32,673 nucleotides of DNA from the IMG/VR virus record IMGVR_UViG_3300005529_001103, positions 1 to 32,673 of that record; one strand, given 5' to 3'. The notes under the pieces were generated by a model that saw nothing but the letters and a program-made list of their open reading frames with translations, did no database searches and had not been told where the DNA came from. The DNA is from a virus. Positions 14,848 through 21,955 of this stretch are shown one piece after another (position 1 is the stretch's first letter; each line of letters opens with the position of its first letter). Both the position numbers and the translations under genes were made by a program.

Positions 14848-15144
14848 GTGTTTGGTGACTCAGATCTGCCGGCATTCTTCCGCGATTTTGGCGTATCGGT
14901 GAGCTGGAACAGCGAACCGCCCGTCAACGGAATTTTGGACACGTCCGCCGATGTGTTTAATAGCGGAGGGTTGCCGGGCGGATTCGAGCGCAATACGGTT
15001 TGTCTGCGTATTCCGCACAACGCATTCAGCGCCACTCCGAAGCCACGTGATCAGATTTTGGTGGACGGCGCAACCTACACCGTGCATTCGTTGCCAGAGC
15101 AGAAGGATATGCAGGTAACGGAGATGTATCTCAAGCGCACATGA
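14848..15144 (+). CDS. head-tail joining protein, gpFII-like
   Basis: 98 residues starting at GTG 14848; no strong ribosome binding site is seen. The pattern matches small gpFII-type connectors that form the interface between head and tail: FRDFGVSVSWN, GILDTSADVF, a strand pair around VCLRIP, then PKPRDQILVDGATYTVHSLP and a final strand EMYLKRT. The order after the capsid gene agrees with lambda FI-FII. It is 9 bases downstream of the previous gene, so probably co-translated. Confidence 0.75.
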   Translation: MFGDSDLPAFFRDFGVSVSWNSEPPVNGILDTSADVFNSGGLPGGFERNTVCLRIPHNAFSATPKPRDQILVDGATYTVHSLPEQKDMQVTEMYLKRT

Positions 15145-15192
15145 TCAACCACACCACAAACAGAATGCTGAATCCTGAATCAGAGGAATGCC

Positions 15193-15576
15193 ATGGGAAA
15201 AAGTGTCAACAAGGTTATCTTGCTCGGCAATGTCGGCCAGGTGCCGGAAGTGAAGACGAACAACGGGAAACCGCGAGCGAGCCTATCACTGGCAACGAAC
15301 GAGCGTTTCAAAGTCGGCGAGAAGTGGGAAGATCGCACGGAATGGCATCGAGTCGTATTCTTTGGCCGGCTAGCTGAAATAGTTCGCGACTACGTGAGCA
15401 AAGGCTCGAAGCTTTATATCGAGGGACGCTTGCGAACCTATAAATGGGAAGACGATTCTCAGCAGACGCGCTACGCAACCAATATCATTGCCGAAGATAT
15501 CACGTTGTTGGATGGTCGAGATGCGCGCCAGGCGCAACCACCCGACGAAATTGTAGATGAGGATATTCCGTTCTAA
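15193..15576 (+). CDS. ssb: single-stranded DNA-binding protein
   Basis: 127 residues with an OB-fold: NKVILLGNVGQVPEVK, ASLSLATNERFK, DRTEWHRVVFFGRLAEIV, KGSKLYIEGRLRTYKW and YATNIIAEDITLLDG, then a short linker and the acidic tip DEDIPF, which recruits replication and repair proteins in this family. GAGG precedes the ATG. The linker is short compared with host SSBs (often 160-180 residues), as is usual for phage copies. The location is odd: it sits between the gpFII-like connector and the tail terminator-like gene, where lambda encodes gpZ. Its stop TAA is directly followed by the next ATG. Confidence 0.95.
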   Translation: MGKSVNKVILLGNVGQVPEVKTNNGKPRASLSLATNERFKVGEKWEDRTEWHRVVFFGRLAEIVRDYVSKGSKLYIEGRLRTYKWEDDSQQTRYATNIIAEDITLLDGRDARQAQPPDEIVDEDIPF

Positions 15577-16035
15577 ATGCCGCTCCCTATTCCAATCTGG
15601 AATCAAGCAACCACGGCCATCCTCGATGCGCTTAATGCGGATGGATCGCCGGCGGCGGCATATCGTGCGCGGTTCGCGGCCGTAGCGTCCAGTGAATCTG
15701 CATTCAATGCGATCCCGCACAAAATTGACTGCAGGTATGATTGCGCGAATGATTCAGCGAAGATCGATTTTCATGTGGTGATTCGCATATATGTGGCCGC
15801 CATCGATGAGGTTGATTTGGCCTTTGACCCAATGATTTGGTGGGCGTGGACACAAATTCGCCAAGATCCAACGCTCGGCCAGCTTGTTGAAGATGCGTAT
15901 GTAGACAATATCGAGATCGGTTATCTAGATAAATCGGCAAACGATCAAGTTTGCGCGGATATGACGATCCGCGTTGAAGTGGAAGTAGACAGAAATAATC
16001 CAGCAGTCAATAAGACTTACGGCGCGCAGTTGTAA
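15577..16035 (+). CDS. tail terminator-like protein (gpU position)
   Basis: 152 residues starting right after the SSB stop (TAA-ATG). The pattern is that of small tail terminators and completion proteins: an N-terminal helix (ATTAILDALNAD), a beta strand with KIDFHVVIRIYVAA, then FDPMIWWAWTQIRQDPTLGQL with VEDAYVDNIEIGY, and a final strand DMTIRVEVEVDR. The family caps the tail tube after it reaches full length. The place before the tail tube gene supports this. The identification comes from pattern and position, not from a diagnostic motif. Confidence 0.65.
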   Translation: MPLPIPIWNQATTAILDALNADGSPAAAYRARFAAVASSESAFNAIPHKIDCRYDCANDSAKIDFHVVIRIYVAAIDEVDLAFDPMIWWAWTQIRQDPTLGQLVEDAYVDNIEIGYLDKSANDQVCADMTIRVEVEVDRNNPAVNKTYGAQL

Positions 16036-16053
16036 GTTCGGAGGAAAACGAAA

Positions 16054-16797
16054 ATGAGCTTGCTGAATCCAACCGTAACGGTAACGCCGAATCCGGCATC
16101 TATCACTGCCCTGCAGGCAAGCAATGTCACGGTTACGGTGAGCGGCACGGGCGGAGTGCCAACCGGAACAGTGAAACTCACCTGCGGCGCCTACTCATCG
16201 GCTGCCAGCGTGCTTGTGAATGGCTCTGTGGTTATTGCCGTGCCGGGCAATCTGCTTCCCGTTGCGGTCGATACTTTGACGGCGACATACACGCCAGATG
16301 TGAACAGCGACGGCATCTATACTGGCGGGACGGGAACCGGCAACCTGACTGTTACCGGCGTGGCGGTTACGCCGTGCAAGCTGCCAGGTTATCGCGCTCA
16401 GCTCGGCTATATTCCGGCTGCGGGCGGTGCCATGCAGATTCTCGCAGGCGTCAAAGATCTGGATGGCGAGTTTTCTGCCGATGAGCTGGATTCGAGCGAT
16501 CACTCGGGCTCATGGAAGAGCCGGATAAACGGAATGCTTGATTTCTCGGCGACGGCCACGGTTGACTATATCGCGGGCGACGCCGGGCAAGAGGGATTTC
16601 TCGCGGCTGTAATCAATCGCACGCCGCTCAATATCTACATGTTCCCGGCGCAGGGCTCGGGATCGGGTGTTGATCAGTATTACGGCCAGGTTGTGATTTC
16701 CAGCTTCAAGTGGTCGGGCAAATTGAAGGATCTGCAGAACGCGACGATTTCTATGAAGAATGCAGCCAACGCGGGCTTTACGGTCGCAGCGCAGTAA
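16054..16797 (+). CDS. major tail tube protein with N-terminal Ig-like domain
   Basis: 247 residues, with a strong GGAGG before the ATG. Residues about 1-105 are a bacterial Ig-like domain (PTVTVTPNPASITAL, GVPTGTVKLTCGAYSSA, VDTLTATYTPD, TGTGNLTVT). Residues about 110-247 are the tail tube fold: LGYIPAAGGAMQILAG, FSADELDSSDH, WKSRINGMLDFSATATVDYI, QYYGQVVISSFKWSGKL and ATISMKNAA. Lambda gpV carries its Ig-like domain at the C-terminus; here it is at the N-terminus. Ig domains on tails are thought to bind cell-surface glycans weakly. A strong terminator follows, as expected for a highly expressed gene. Confidence 0.85.
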   Translation: MSLLNPTVTVTPNPASITALQASNVTVTVSGTGGVPTGTVKLTCGAYSSAASVLVNGSVVIAVPGNLLPVAVDTLTATYTPDVNSDGIYTGGTGTGNLTVTGVAVTPCKLPGYRAQLGYIPAAGGAMQILAGVKDLDGEFSADELDSSDHSGSWKSRINGMLDFSATATVDYIAGDAGQEGFLAAVINRTPLNIYMFPAQGSGSGVDQYYGQVVISSFKWSGKLKDLQNATISMKNAANAGFTVAAQ

Positions 16798-16881
16798 GTT
16801 GCCAGGGCAGCGTGACGGAATTGTAACCCGGCACGCGAAGGGGAGACCGGAGGAAAGTACCAAGCCGCCGGCTCTGAGGGA

Positions 16882-16914
16882 AGGGCGGAGCCTTATAGCT
16901 CCGCCCTATTTTTT
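16882..16914 (+). terminator. rho-independent terminator after the tail tube gene
   Basis: AGGGCGGAGC (16882-16891) and GCTCCGCCCT (16898-16907) form a perfect 10-bp stem with loop CTTATA, followed by ATTTTTT. It lies in the 128-base gap 16798-16925, which otherwise holds no gene. The next gene starts 12 bases later, so transcription must pass it or restart. Confidence 0.9.
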
Positions 16915-16925
16915 GAAGGTCACAC

Positions 16926-17300
16926 GTGATTCAGAGAAAGCCTGTTTACATCGAACTTGATCGGCGCCGGCAACTCACATTCAACCTGAATACGGAAATC
17001 ATGATCAGGGATGTGAGTGGACGCGGAAGCTCATTATGGGAAACGGTCGGAGAGAGTAAGGATGCTGAGACTGGCGAAGTGAGGCGTACCCTCGATGTAA
17101 ATCTCGACAACCTACGCACCTATCTTTGGGCGGCACTCTATGAAGATGCTGAGAAGCGCGGAGAAAAGCTGACCATCGAGGATGTGGGCCGCATGCTTTC
17201 GCGGCGCAAATGGGTAACCGCGGCCGTATACGCCATATCTGAGGCGATGAATCAGTATTACGGCGATACCGAGGGGGAAGCAGAGGCCCCGGCCGAGTAG
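16926..17300 (+). CDS. tail assembly chaperone, gpG-like
   Basis: 124 residues starting at GTG 16926, with GAAGG 6 bases upstream. The protein has the gpG-type layout: an N-terminal strand pair (KPVYIELDRRRQLTFNLNT), a helical core (NLDNLRTYLWAALYEDAEKR, then TIEDVGRMLSRR) and an acidic end (DTEGEAEAPAE). gpG and its frameshifted form gpGT hold the tape measure and recruit tail tube subunits. The frame is followed by a second open frame in the -1 register with a T-like domain, and a G-rich slippery stretch lies at 17273-17280. Confidence 0.8.
   Translation: MIQRKPVYIELDRRRQLTFNLNTEIMIRDVSGRGSSLWETVGESKDAETGEVRRTLDVNLDNLRTYLWAALYEDAEKRGEKLTIEDVGRMLSRRKWVTAAVYAISEAMNQYYGDTEGEAEAPAE
17273..17280 (+). 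promoter_or_regulatory. probable -1 frameshift site (G-to-GT)
   Basis: GGGGGAAG occurs near the end of the gpG-like gene. Zero-frame codons here are GAG GGG GAA GCA. The -1 frame is open from 17243 through the downstream T-like domain to 17662. Lambda shifts at GGGAAAG in the same place. P-site re-pairing on GGG is perfect, while A-site re-pairing is weaker, so the exact slip position is inferred. Confidence 0.6.
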
Positions 17301-17377
17301 GAAGCGGCGCGGGGCGCAACAAGGCAAAGGTTTGGAGCTGGGATGACGCATTTCGTCTTTGTTGTGGCGAAATTGGC

Positions 17378-17662
17378 ATGAGCGTAACGCAGTTCTATTC
17401 GCTCCGCTATTGCGAGTTGGTGCTTATTCTCAAGGGAAGAGCCGATCGCCACAAAAACGAGGCACGCATCCAGCGCGAAGAAAGCGCCTGGATCGTGAGT
17501 TGGTTGCTTCTGCCTCACAAGAAAGAAGGTGCAGATCCCATCACGCCAGCTCAGCTCATGGGTAAGAAGAGCCGAGGTATTAAAGGAAAAGCTTTTGCGA
17601 GCGATGAGGATGCTGCACGTGCATATATTGCCGCATTGAAGAGAAAATCTAAAAAGAGGTAA
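17378..17662 (+). CDS. tail chaperone T-like domain, probably made by -1 frameshift
   Basis: The frame from the ATG at 17378 gives 94 residues (MSVTQFYSLRYCELVLILKG...). The conserved part of such T domains begins earlier: in this frame, upstream of the ATG, the DNA reads WSWDDAFRLCCGEIG (W codon at 17333), matching the W-x-aromatic helix before the 'SxxxFyxLryxEl' helix of tail chaperones. The frame is open back to 17243, overlapping the gpG-like gene, so the natural product is most likely a gpGT fusion (16926 to 17662 with a shift near 17276). The C-terminal ~40 residues are basic and Ala-rich. Independent initiation at 17378 cannot be excluded. Confidence 0.7.
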   Translation: MSVTQFYSLRYCELVLILKGRADRHKNEARIQREESAWIVSWLLLPHKKEGADPITPAQLMGKKSRGIKGKAFASDEDAARAYIAALKRKSKKR

Positions 17663-17663
17663 G

Positions 17664-19634
17664 ATGATGGCAAGTAAAGGCGGCGTAACAATCGTAGTGG
17701 CTGGCGAGGATTTAACTGGCCAGGTGTTTGCGGCCGTCCAAAAGAATCTTGCCGAAACGCAGCTTGCCGCCGAAGCCACGTCCCGGTCATTTAGTCGCAT
17801 TGGCGAACAAGCTGTGCCACAGTTTGCCGCCGCCTCTGCGGCTGTGCGCGCTTTCGAGGGCACCCTCTCCGTGCGTGCGACCGAACGTTTTCTTACTGGC
17901 GTGCTTGGGCTCGGGCCAGCGTTGATGACTGCCTTTCCAGTTATCGGCGCCCTTGCATTTATTGATGTACTTGGTCAGGGCGCGAAGCGCATCGGGGAGT
18001 TTACTGAAGACATTTCGAATATATCTGCGGAACTTGGTGCGGGATGGCTAGATGCTGCTATAGGAAAGTTCTTTGGGTTAGGAGATGCGGTAAGGCAGGC
18101 TGATGCGGAAATCGAGCAGCTTGCTAAGGGGTTAGATGAGACTCGCCACGTTTCACGGCAACTCGATGTACAGTTTATTGAATTGACACAGGGAAGAGCC
18201 GCCGGATTGAGGGCAGAGAAGACTCAATTAGATCAAAATATCGAGTCGCAAAAACAACTCTTATTGATCGCAAAACAAACATACGAAACCGATCGCGGTC
18301 GGAGTATGGTGCAAAGAAACGGAAAACCTACCAATATAGAAAATGATTCAACCGTTTCCCTTGAGGCTAAGGCGGCATCAAAAATTGACCTTGAACAGGT
18401 TCGATCGATTGAAGCTGAAATAAACAAACTTCAAGAGGAATCTCGCAATAAGGCGCTTGAAGCACAAAAGGCTGAAGAGGAAGAAAATAAAAACAAACTG
18501 ACAAAATTTTCGGCGGTGCAGAAACAGATCGACGATGCCCAGAAAAGAGCAGACACGGCCGGTTCGCAATTGGCGGCCGCGGCGGCGCAGGCGGATGCGA
18601 ACCGCGTCAAAGCGGAAACAGGCATGATGCTCGATATCCTCGACAACATGCACTCGCAAGGCATCACGTCCGATATCGACTACTATGCTCGCAAACAGCA
18701 GCTCCAAGAGGCAGCATTTGACGCCGAGCAAAGTAATTTGCAATTTCAACAAAATGCGCTGCAAGACAAACTTGATGAAGTTTCATCCAAGACGCCGAAG
18801 ACAGAGAAGGAAAGGCTTGCCGCCGAGGCGCAGACTGCGGAGATTCAGAAGCAGATTCTTGATCTCGATTCTAAGTTGCTTGACTTCGATCAAAAAAGAG
18901 CGAAGGCCGCAGAAGAGATCGCGATCGCTCAGAAGCGGGCCCAGGAAGCCATCGAGAGGCCAATTGATATGTCGAGCATAGAGGGCACAGCTCGTGAGCA
19001 GGAAAAGAGCTTGAAAGATCTCATGATCACTCTGAGCCAGCCTATGCCGAAAGTGATTATGAATCCTCTTGGTCAAGAGATTCAGGGCGAATCAGAGAAG
19101 TTTGCCCATAGCGTTTTTGATCCGCTATTCGATTTAGGCAATCGCTGGGATCAGACGTGGAAACGAATCCGCGAAAACATGCTGCGCGATCTTGGGCAGA
19201 ATATGGAGAGTCTTCTCTTTAAGGGGTTGTTCGGCGATCCGCAAGGTAGCGGCGGGCGTGGATGGACTGGTATTGAATCCTCCAGTAAGCGCCACAGTAT
19301 TTCCGGTGAGCCCGGCGGATTACTTGGTGATCTCTTTGGAATGTTCAAGAAAAAATCCAGCGTTGCTTCAAACGGAAATCTTGGATCTGGTGCCGGCACA
19401 ATTCCAACGGCCGCGGCGAGTCTGATGCAAATGGGTAATGGATCGTCGGCAAGCGGCGGTATTCAGGTGATCTTAAATAATCAAGGCGCACCAATGCAGG
19501 TAAGCCAAACTCAGCAATCAGGCGGGGATGGTGGAGAGCAGCAAGTGATTCAGATCATGCTCAAGCAACTCGAAACCAATGGCCCGGTCGCACAGGGTAT
19601 AACAGGACTCTTTTCGTTGGCTGGAATTCTTTAG
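17664..19634 (+). CDS. tape measure protein, gpH-like
   Basis: 656 residues. It sets tail length and later may help DNA entry. The N-terminus (GVTIVVAGEDLTGQVFAAVQ) is typical of tape measures. A hydrophobic stretch is at about 76-108 (FLTGVLGLGPALMTAFPVIG and following). A long Glu/Lys/Gln/Ala coiled coil runs from about 150 to 430, and residues near 475-530 (FDLGNRWDQTWKRIRENMLR, then LLFKGLFGDP) form the usual C-terminal region, ending in a Gly/Ser-rich tail. GAGGT is 6 bases before the second ATG (17667), which may be the real start. It is short for a tape measure, suggesting a comparatively short tail. It ends 4 bases inside the inverted gene that follows. Confidence 0.9.
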   Translation: MMASKGGVTIVVAGEDLTGQVFAAVQKNLAETQLAAEATSRSFSRIGEQAVPQFAAASAAVRAFEGTLSVRATERFLTGVLGLGPALMTAFPVIGALAFIDVLGQGAKRIGEFTEDISNISAELGAGWLDAAIGKFFGLGDAVRQADAEIEQLAKGLDETRHVSRQLDVQFIELTQGRAAGLRAEKTQLDQNIESQKQLLLIAKQTYETDRGRSMVQRNGKPTNIENDSTVSLEAKAASKIDLEQVRSIEAEINKLQEESRNKALEAQKAEEEENKNKLTKFSAVQKQIDDAQKRADTAGSQLAAAAAQADANRVKAETGMMLDILDNMHSQGITSDIDYYARKQQLQEAAFDAEQSNLQFQQNALQDKLDEVSSKTPKTEKERLAAEAQTAEIQKQILDLDSKLLDFDQKRAKAAEEIAIAQKRAQEAIERPIDMSSIEGTAREQEKSLKDLMITLSQPMPKVIMNPLGQEIQGESEKFAHSVFDPLFDLGNRWDQTWKRIRENMLRDLGQNMESLLFKGLFGDPQGSGGRGWTGIESSSKRHSISGEPGGLLGDLFGMFKKKSSVASNGNLGSGAGTIPTAAASLMQMGNGSSASGGIQVILNNQGAPMQVSQTQQSGGDGGEQQVIQIMLKQLETNGPVAQGITGLFSLAGIL

Positions 19635-19981
19635 CGAATCGGATCGTCAGAATAGTTCTTACGTGCTATCTCAATCACGTAATCTCTTTGCTGTTTAATA
19701 TCGCGGAGACCTTGACAGGCATTGATTAAATCGCCGCCGGTCGTGAGCATTTTGCAAGGATTTGAAGAGGTTTCTATTTTCGCTTTAGTGGCATCCCAGA
19801 GTTTATCTGACTGCTGTTTGGCTTCAGCATATGCCCGCTCTTCACGATCTAGATCCGCCGCTTCTCGTGCGCGTACCGGTGCATTCTCTATCCACGGTAT
19901 AAAGTAGTAGAGGCCGCCCAGGATAGCCACAGCCAATAAAATTCCGCAAGTGACAGCAAACATGGTTTTTGAAAATCTCAC
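19631..19981 (-). CDS. small membrane-anchored protein on the opposite strand
   Basis: 116 residues starting at GTG 19981, with GAGGG 7 bases upstream on the minus strand. One N-terminal transmembrane segment (about 7-28, MFAVTCGILLAVAILGGLYY) is followed by a charged, helical outer part (REAADLDREERAYAEAKQQS) with two Cys (NPCKML, INACQGL). The N-in topology would place the rest outside the cytoplasm. Its stop overlaps that of the tape measure tail to tail. It forms an inverted pair with the gpZ-like gene. The function is not recognised; a spanin-like or superinfection-exclusion role would fit the layout but is speculative. Confidence 0.7.
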   Translation of the reverse strand: MRFSKTMFAVTCGILLAVAILGGLYYFIPWIENAPVRAREAADLDREERAYAEAKQQSDKLWDATKAKIETSSNPCKMLTTGGDLINACQGLRDIKQQRDYVIEIARKNYSDDPIR

Positions 19982-20028
19982 AACTAATCCCTCAAAGCGA
20001 TCCTCACTATATCATCTGTTGATGAGGT

Positions 20029-20745
20029 TTAAAAGGAAATTTTAAGCCCACGGGCCATGATTTGACGCCAAGTTTCCCGCCAGCGGGCGGGGAAGGATGT
20101 CTGTACGGCGCGATCAACCGTCTGCTCCATGCCGAACCGCGGTTTAATTACGGCATCAGGGATGAGCAGATAGAACGGATATGCATCGCGATCTGTCCAA
20201 TAGCGGCCCATAATGGCATGGCGTCCTTCACGAAGCTCCTGCACAAAGAAAACAAAGCCTTTGACGAGATTTTGATTGCGCAGCGCCATTTGGCCGGTTA
20301 CCCGTTTGAATGCCGTGAAACGGCCACCTACAGCCCCAAGTAACGCGCGCGGACGTAACTCTGCAGGGATTACTCCAGGCGCCATCTGGCGCAGATAGCG
20401 AGTCGGAACAGCGAGATATTGCCGGCCGGCATGCGGGACCTTCTCGCCGCCTTCCTCTTGCGGTAAGAGGTAGTCTGGGGCACCTGTGGCGCGATTAGCT
20501 GTGTCTGTATGCACGTCGGCCTCGATACGCGCGGCGCGCTTCTCTGCCGGCGTGATGCGAATGCCTTGGCGCGTGAAATTGTTGCGCAGTGTGAATTTTT
20601 CGCCAAGGCTATCCTGTACGGCTACCTGGCCATCTTTTGCGCAGCCGGTAAGAGTCTTTGCGAGCGCGAAGGGGATATGCGCTTTCTGCAGATCATTGAG
20701 GCCGGCAACAGCCTCTGATATATCGACGGTTGTGTGTAGCTGCAT
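20029..20745 (-). CDS. gpZ-like minor tail protein on the opposite strand
   Basis: 238 residues. The layout matches the gpZ-like family of minor tail proteins: an N-terminal helix with LNDLQKAHIPFALAKTLTGC, basic RNNFTRQGIRITPAEKRAARIE, a middle with AVPTRYLRQ and RPRALLGAV, then FVQELREGRHAIMGRYW and YPFYLLIPDAVIKP, and a C-terminal helix ending WRETWRQIM. gpZ acts late in tail completion in lambda. In lambda its gene lies between FII and U; here it lies after the tape measure and is inverted. The divergent gap to the next + strand gene is only 46 bases. The gene appears intact. Confidence 0.65.
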   Translation of the reverse strand: MQLHTTVDISEAVAGLNDLQKAHIPFALAKTLTGCAKDGQVAVQDSLGEKFTLRNNFTRQGIRITPAEKRAARIEADVHTDTANRATGAPDYLLPQEEGGEKVPHAGRQYLAVPTRYLRQMAPGVIPAELRPRALLGAVGGRFTAFKRVTGQMALRNQNLVKGFVFFVQELREGRHAIMGRYWTDRDAYPFYLLIPDAVIKPRFGMEQTVDRAVQTSFPARWRETWRQIMARGLKISF

Positions 20746-20791
20746 ACCTTCAACTTAGCGCGAATTCACCGATTCGGAACACGCTGAAAGT

Positions 20792-21733
20792 ATGGCGTCG
20801 TTCCCGCTCATCTTTCCGTCACTATCGCGCCAACCTAGCATGGATTCCTCGAAAAGCATCGAGGATGACACGATTCGCGATCCGGCGGAGAGCGGGTACG
20901 TTGCCACGCGACCGCGCTATACGCGCACTCGGCGCACTTGGAAGGCGAACGTCCGCAACCTAGTGGCTGAAGATGTGCGGGTGCTCGATGAGTTTGCTAT
21001 GTCGCCGAGTTTCGCGGCGCGCGGCGGTAACAGTTTTCTATATCCAAATCTTCTGCCGAATTGGTCATTTGAATTTCCGGCACTAATAAGCAGCGAGATT
21101 GTGCTCGGGTGGAGTAAGACGACCGTAACGCAGATGAGCTGCAGTCTGATTACATCCGGCGCCCAGGACGGCAATAACGCAATTCAGTTCTCAACAGTCA
21201 ACGGGCAGGCGGTTGCCGGCGGCTCTGATCTCTACGCCTTCGTTCAATCGGATACTAAGATTCCCTGTACTCCAGGCGAGGTGTATCAGATCAATGCCGG
21301 CGTGAATGTTGTTGATGGTGAAACCGGGCCGGGCTCAAGAATCGCTTACGCGACTGCGGTTTTCTATGACGCCAGCGGGACCGAGGTTTCTGAGGTTCCG
21401 GTCATCATCGTGCAGAATCCGTTTGCGTCCGGTTGGAAAAATTTCAGCGGCACATTCAATGTTGCCGGCGGATGTGCCAGCTTCACGATAAAACTGCAGC
21501 TACGCATCAATGATCTTGCGGGCGGCGGATACACGCTGAATGGTGGCACGCACGCATCGTTCGATCAGGTTGGCTGCGCCTTGCTTACGCCGCTCTCGGC
21601 TTATGGCCGCATGGTTGGTAGTCAATCTCTCGGCTGTCAGGTGCGTTTTTCGAGCCTCCCCGAAACAAGCGATATCGGCTGGGGAGGTGGCGTGAAAGTT
21701 TATGGCGCTCACTTTGAGCTGACAGAGGTGTAA
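20792..21733 (+). CDS. tail tip protein, gpM-like, with inserted carbohydrate-binding domain
   Basis: 313 residues. The first ~85 residues fit a gpM-type tail protein: MASFPLIFPSLS, YTRTRRTWKANVRNLVAEDV, LDEFA, and SFLYPN where the family has its aromatic 'F-W' segment. The family's closing strands appear only at the end (CQVRFSSLPETSDIGWGG, then KVYGAHFELTEV). Between them, residues about 87-270 look like a CBM-type jelly roll: LLPNWSFEF, IQFSTVNGQ, YAFVQSDTKIPCTPGEVYQI, GWKNFSGTFNVAGGC and GGYTLNGGTHASFDQVGC. The position after tape measure and Z-like gene is that of lambda M. It is probably a tip protein with a glycan-binding arm. Confidence 0.72.
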   Translation: MASFPLIFPSLSRQPSMDSSKSIEDDTIRDPAESGYVATRPRYTRTRRTWKANVRNLVAEDVRVLDEFAMSPSFAARGGNSFLYPNLLPNWSFEFPALISSEIVLGWSKTTVTQMSCSLITSGAQDGNNAIQFSTVNGQAVAGGSDLYAFVQSDTKIPCTPGEVYQINAGVNVVDGETGPGSRIAYATAVFYDASGTEVSEVPVIIVQNPFASGWKNFSGTFNVAGGCASFTIKLQLRINDLAGGGYTLNGGTHASFDQVGCALLTPLSAYGRMVGSQSLGCQVRFSSLPETSDIGWGGGVKVYGAHFELTEV

Positions 21734-21736
21734 ACC

Positions 21737-21955
21737 GTGCAACAGCTTTTTCTAGTCGGCAAATTCATAGCACAAAAAACCGAGGGCATCGTGTGGGAAT
21801 TCGGCGGAATTTTTGATACACGCGAAGCAGCCGAAACAGCCTGCTATGACGATAAATACTGTGTTTGCTCGGTTGCATTGAATCAACCCGCGCCCCAAGA
21901 AAGCGTTGAATTTGCGGATTGTATCTATCCCTTGTATCGAGGTGAGAAAGGATGA
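21737..21955 (+). CDS. small tail-region protein
   Basis: 72 residues starting at GTG 21737, 3 bases after the gpM-like stop. It reads QLFLVGKFIAQ, VWEFGGIFDTREAAETAC, SVALNQ and a YPLY end. Small proteins with the same 'VGKFIA...W-F-GIFDT-E-A...C' layout are common between M- and L-like genes in phages of this kind; no function is established from sequence. It overlaps the L-like gene by ATGA, so it is translated with the tail tip operon. Confidence 0.65.
   Translation: MQQLFLVGKFIAQKTEGIVWEFGGIFDTREAAETACYDDKYCVCSVALNQPAPQESVEFADCIYPLYRGEKG

Noticed and set aside
19631-20745. Toxin-antitoxin pair for the two inverted genes
   Set aside because: The larger protein resembles a minor tail protein and the smaller has a membrane anchor with no toxin or antitoxin motif; the spacing is also not typical of such pairs.
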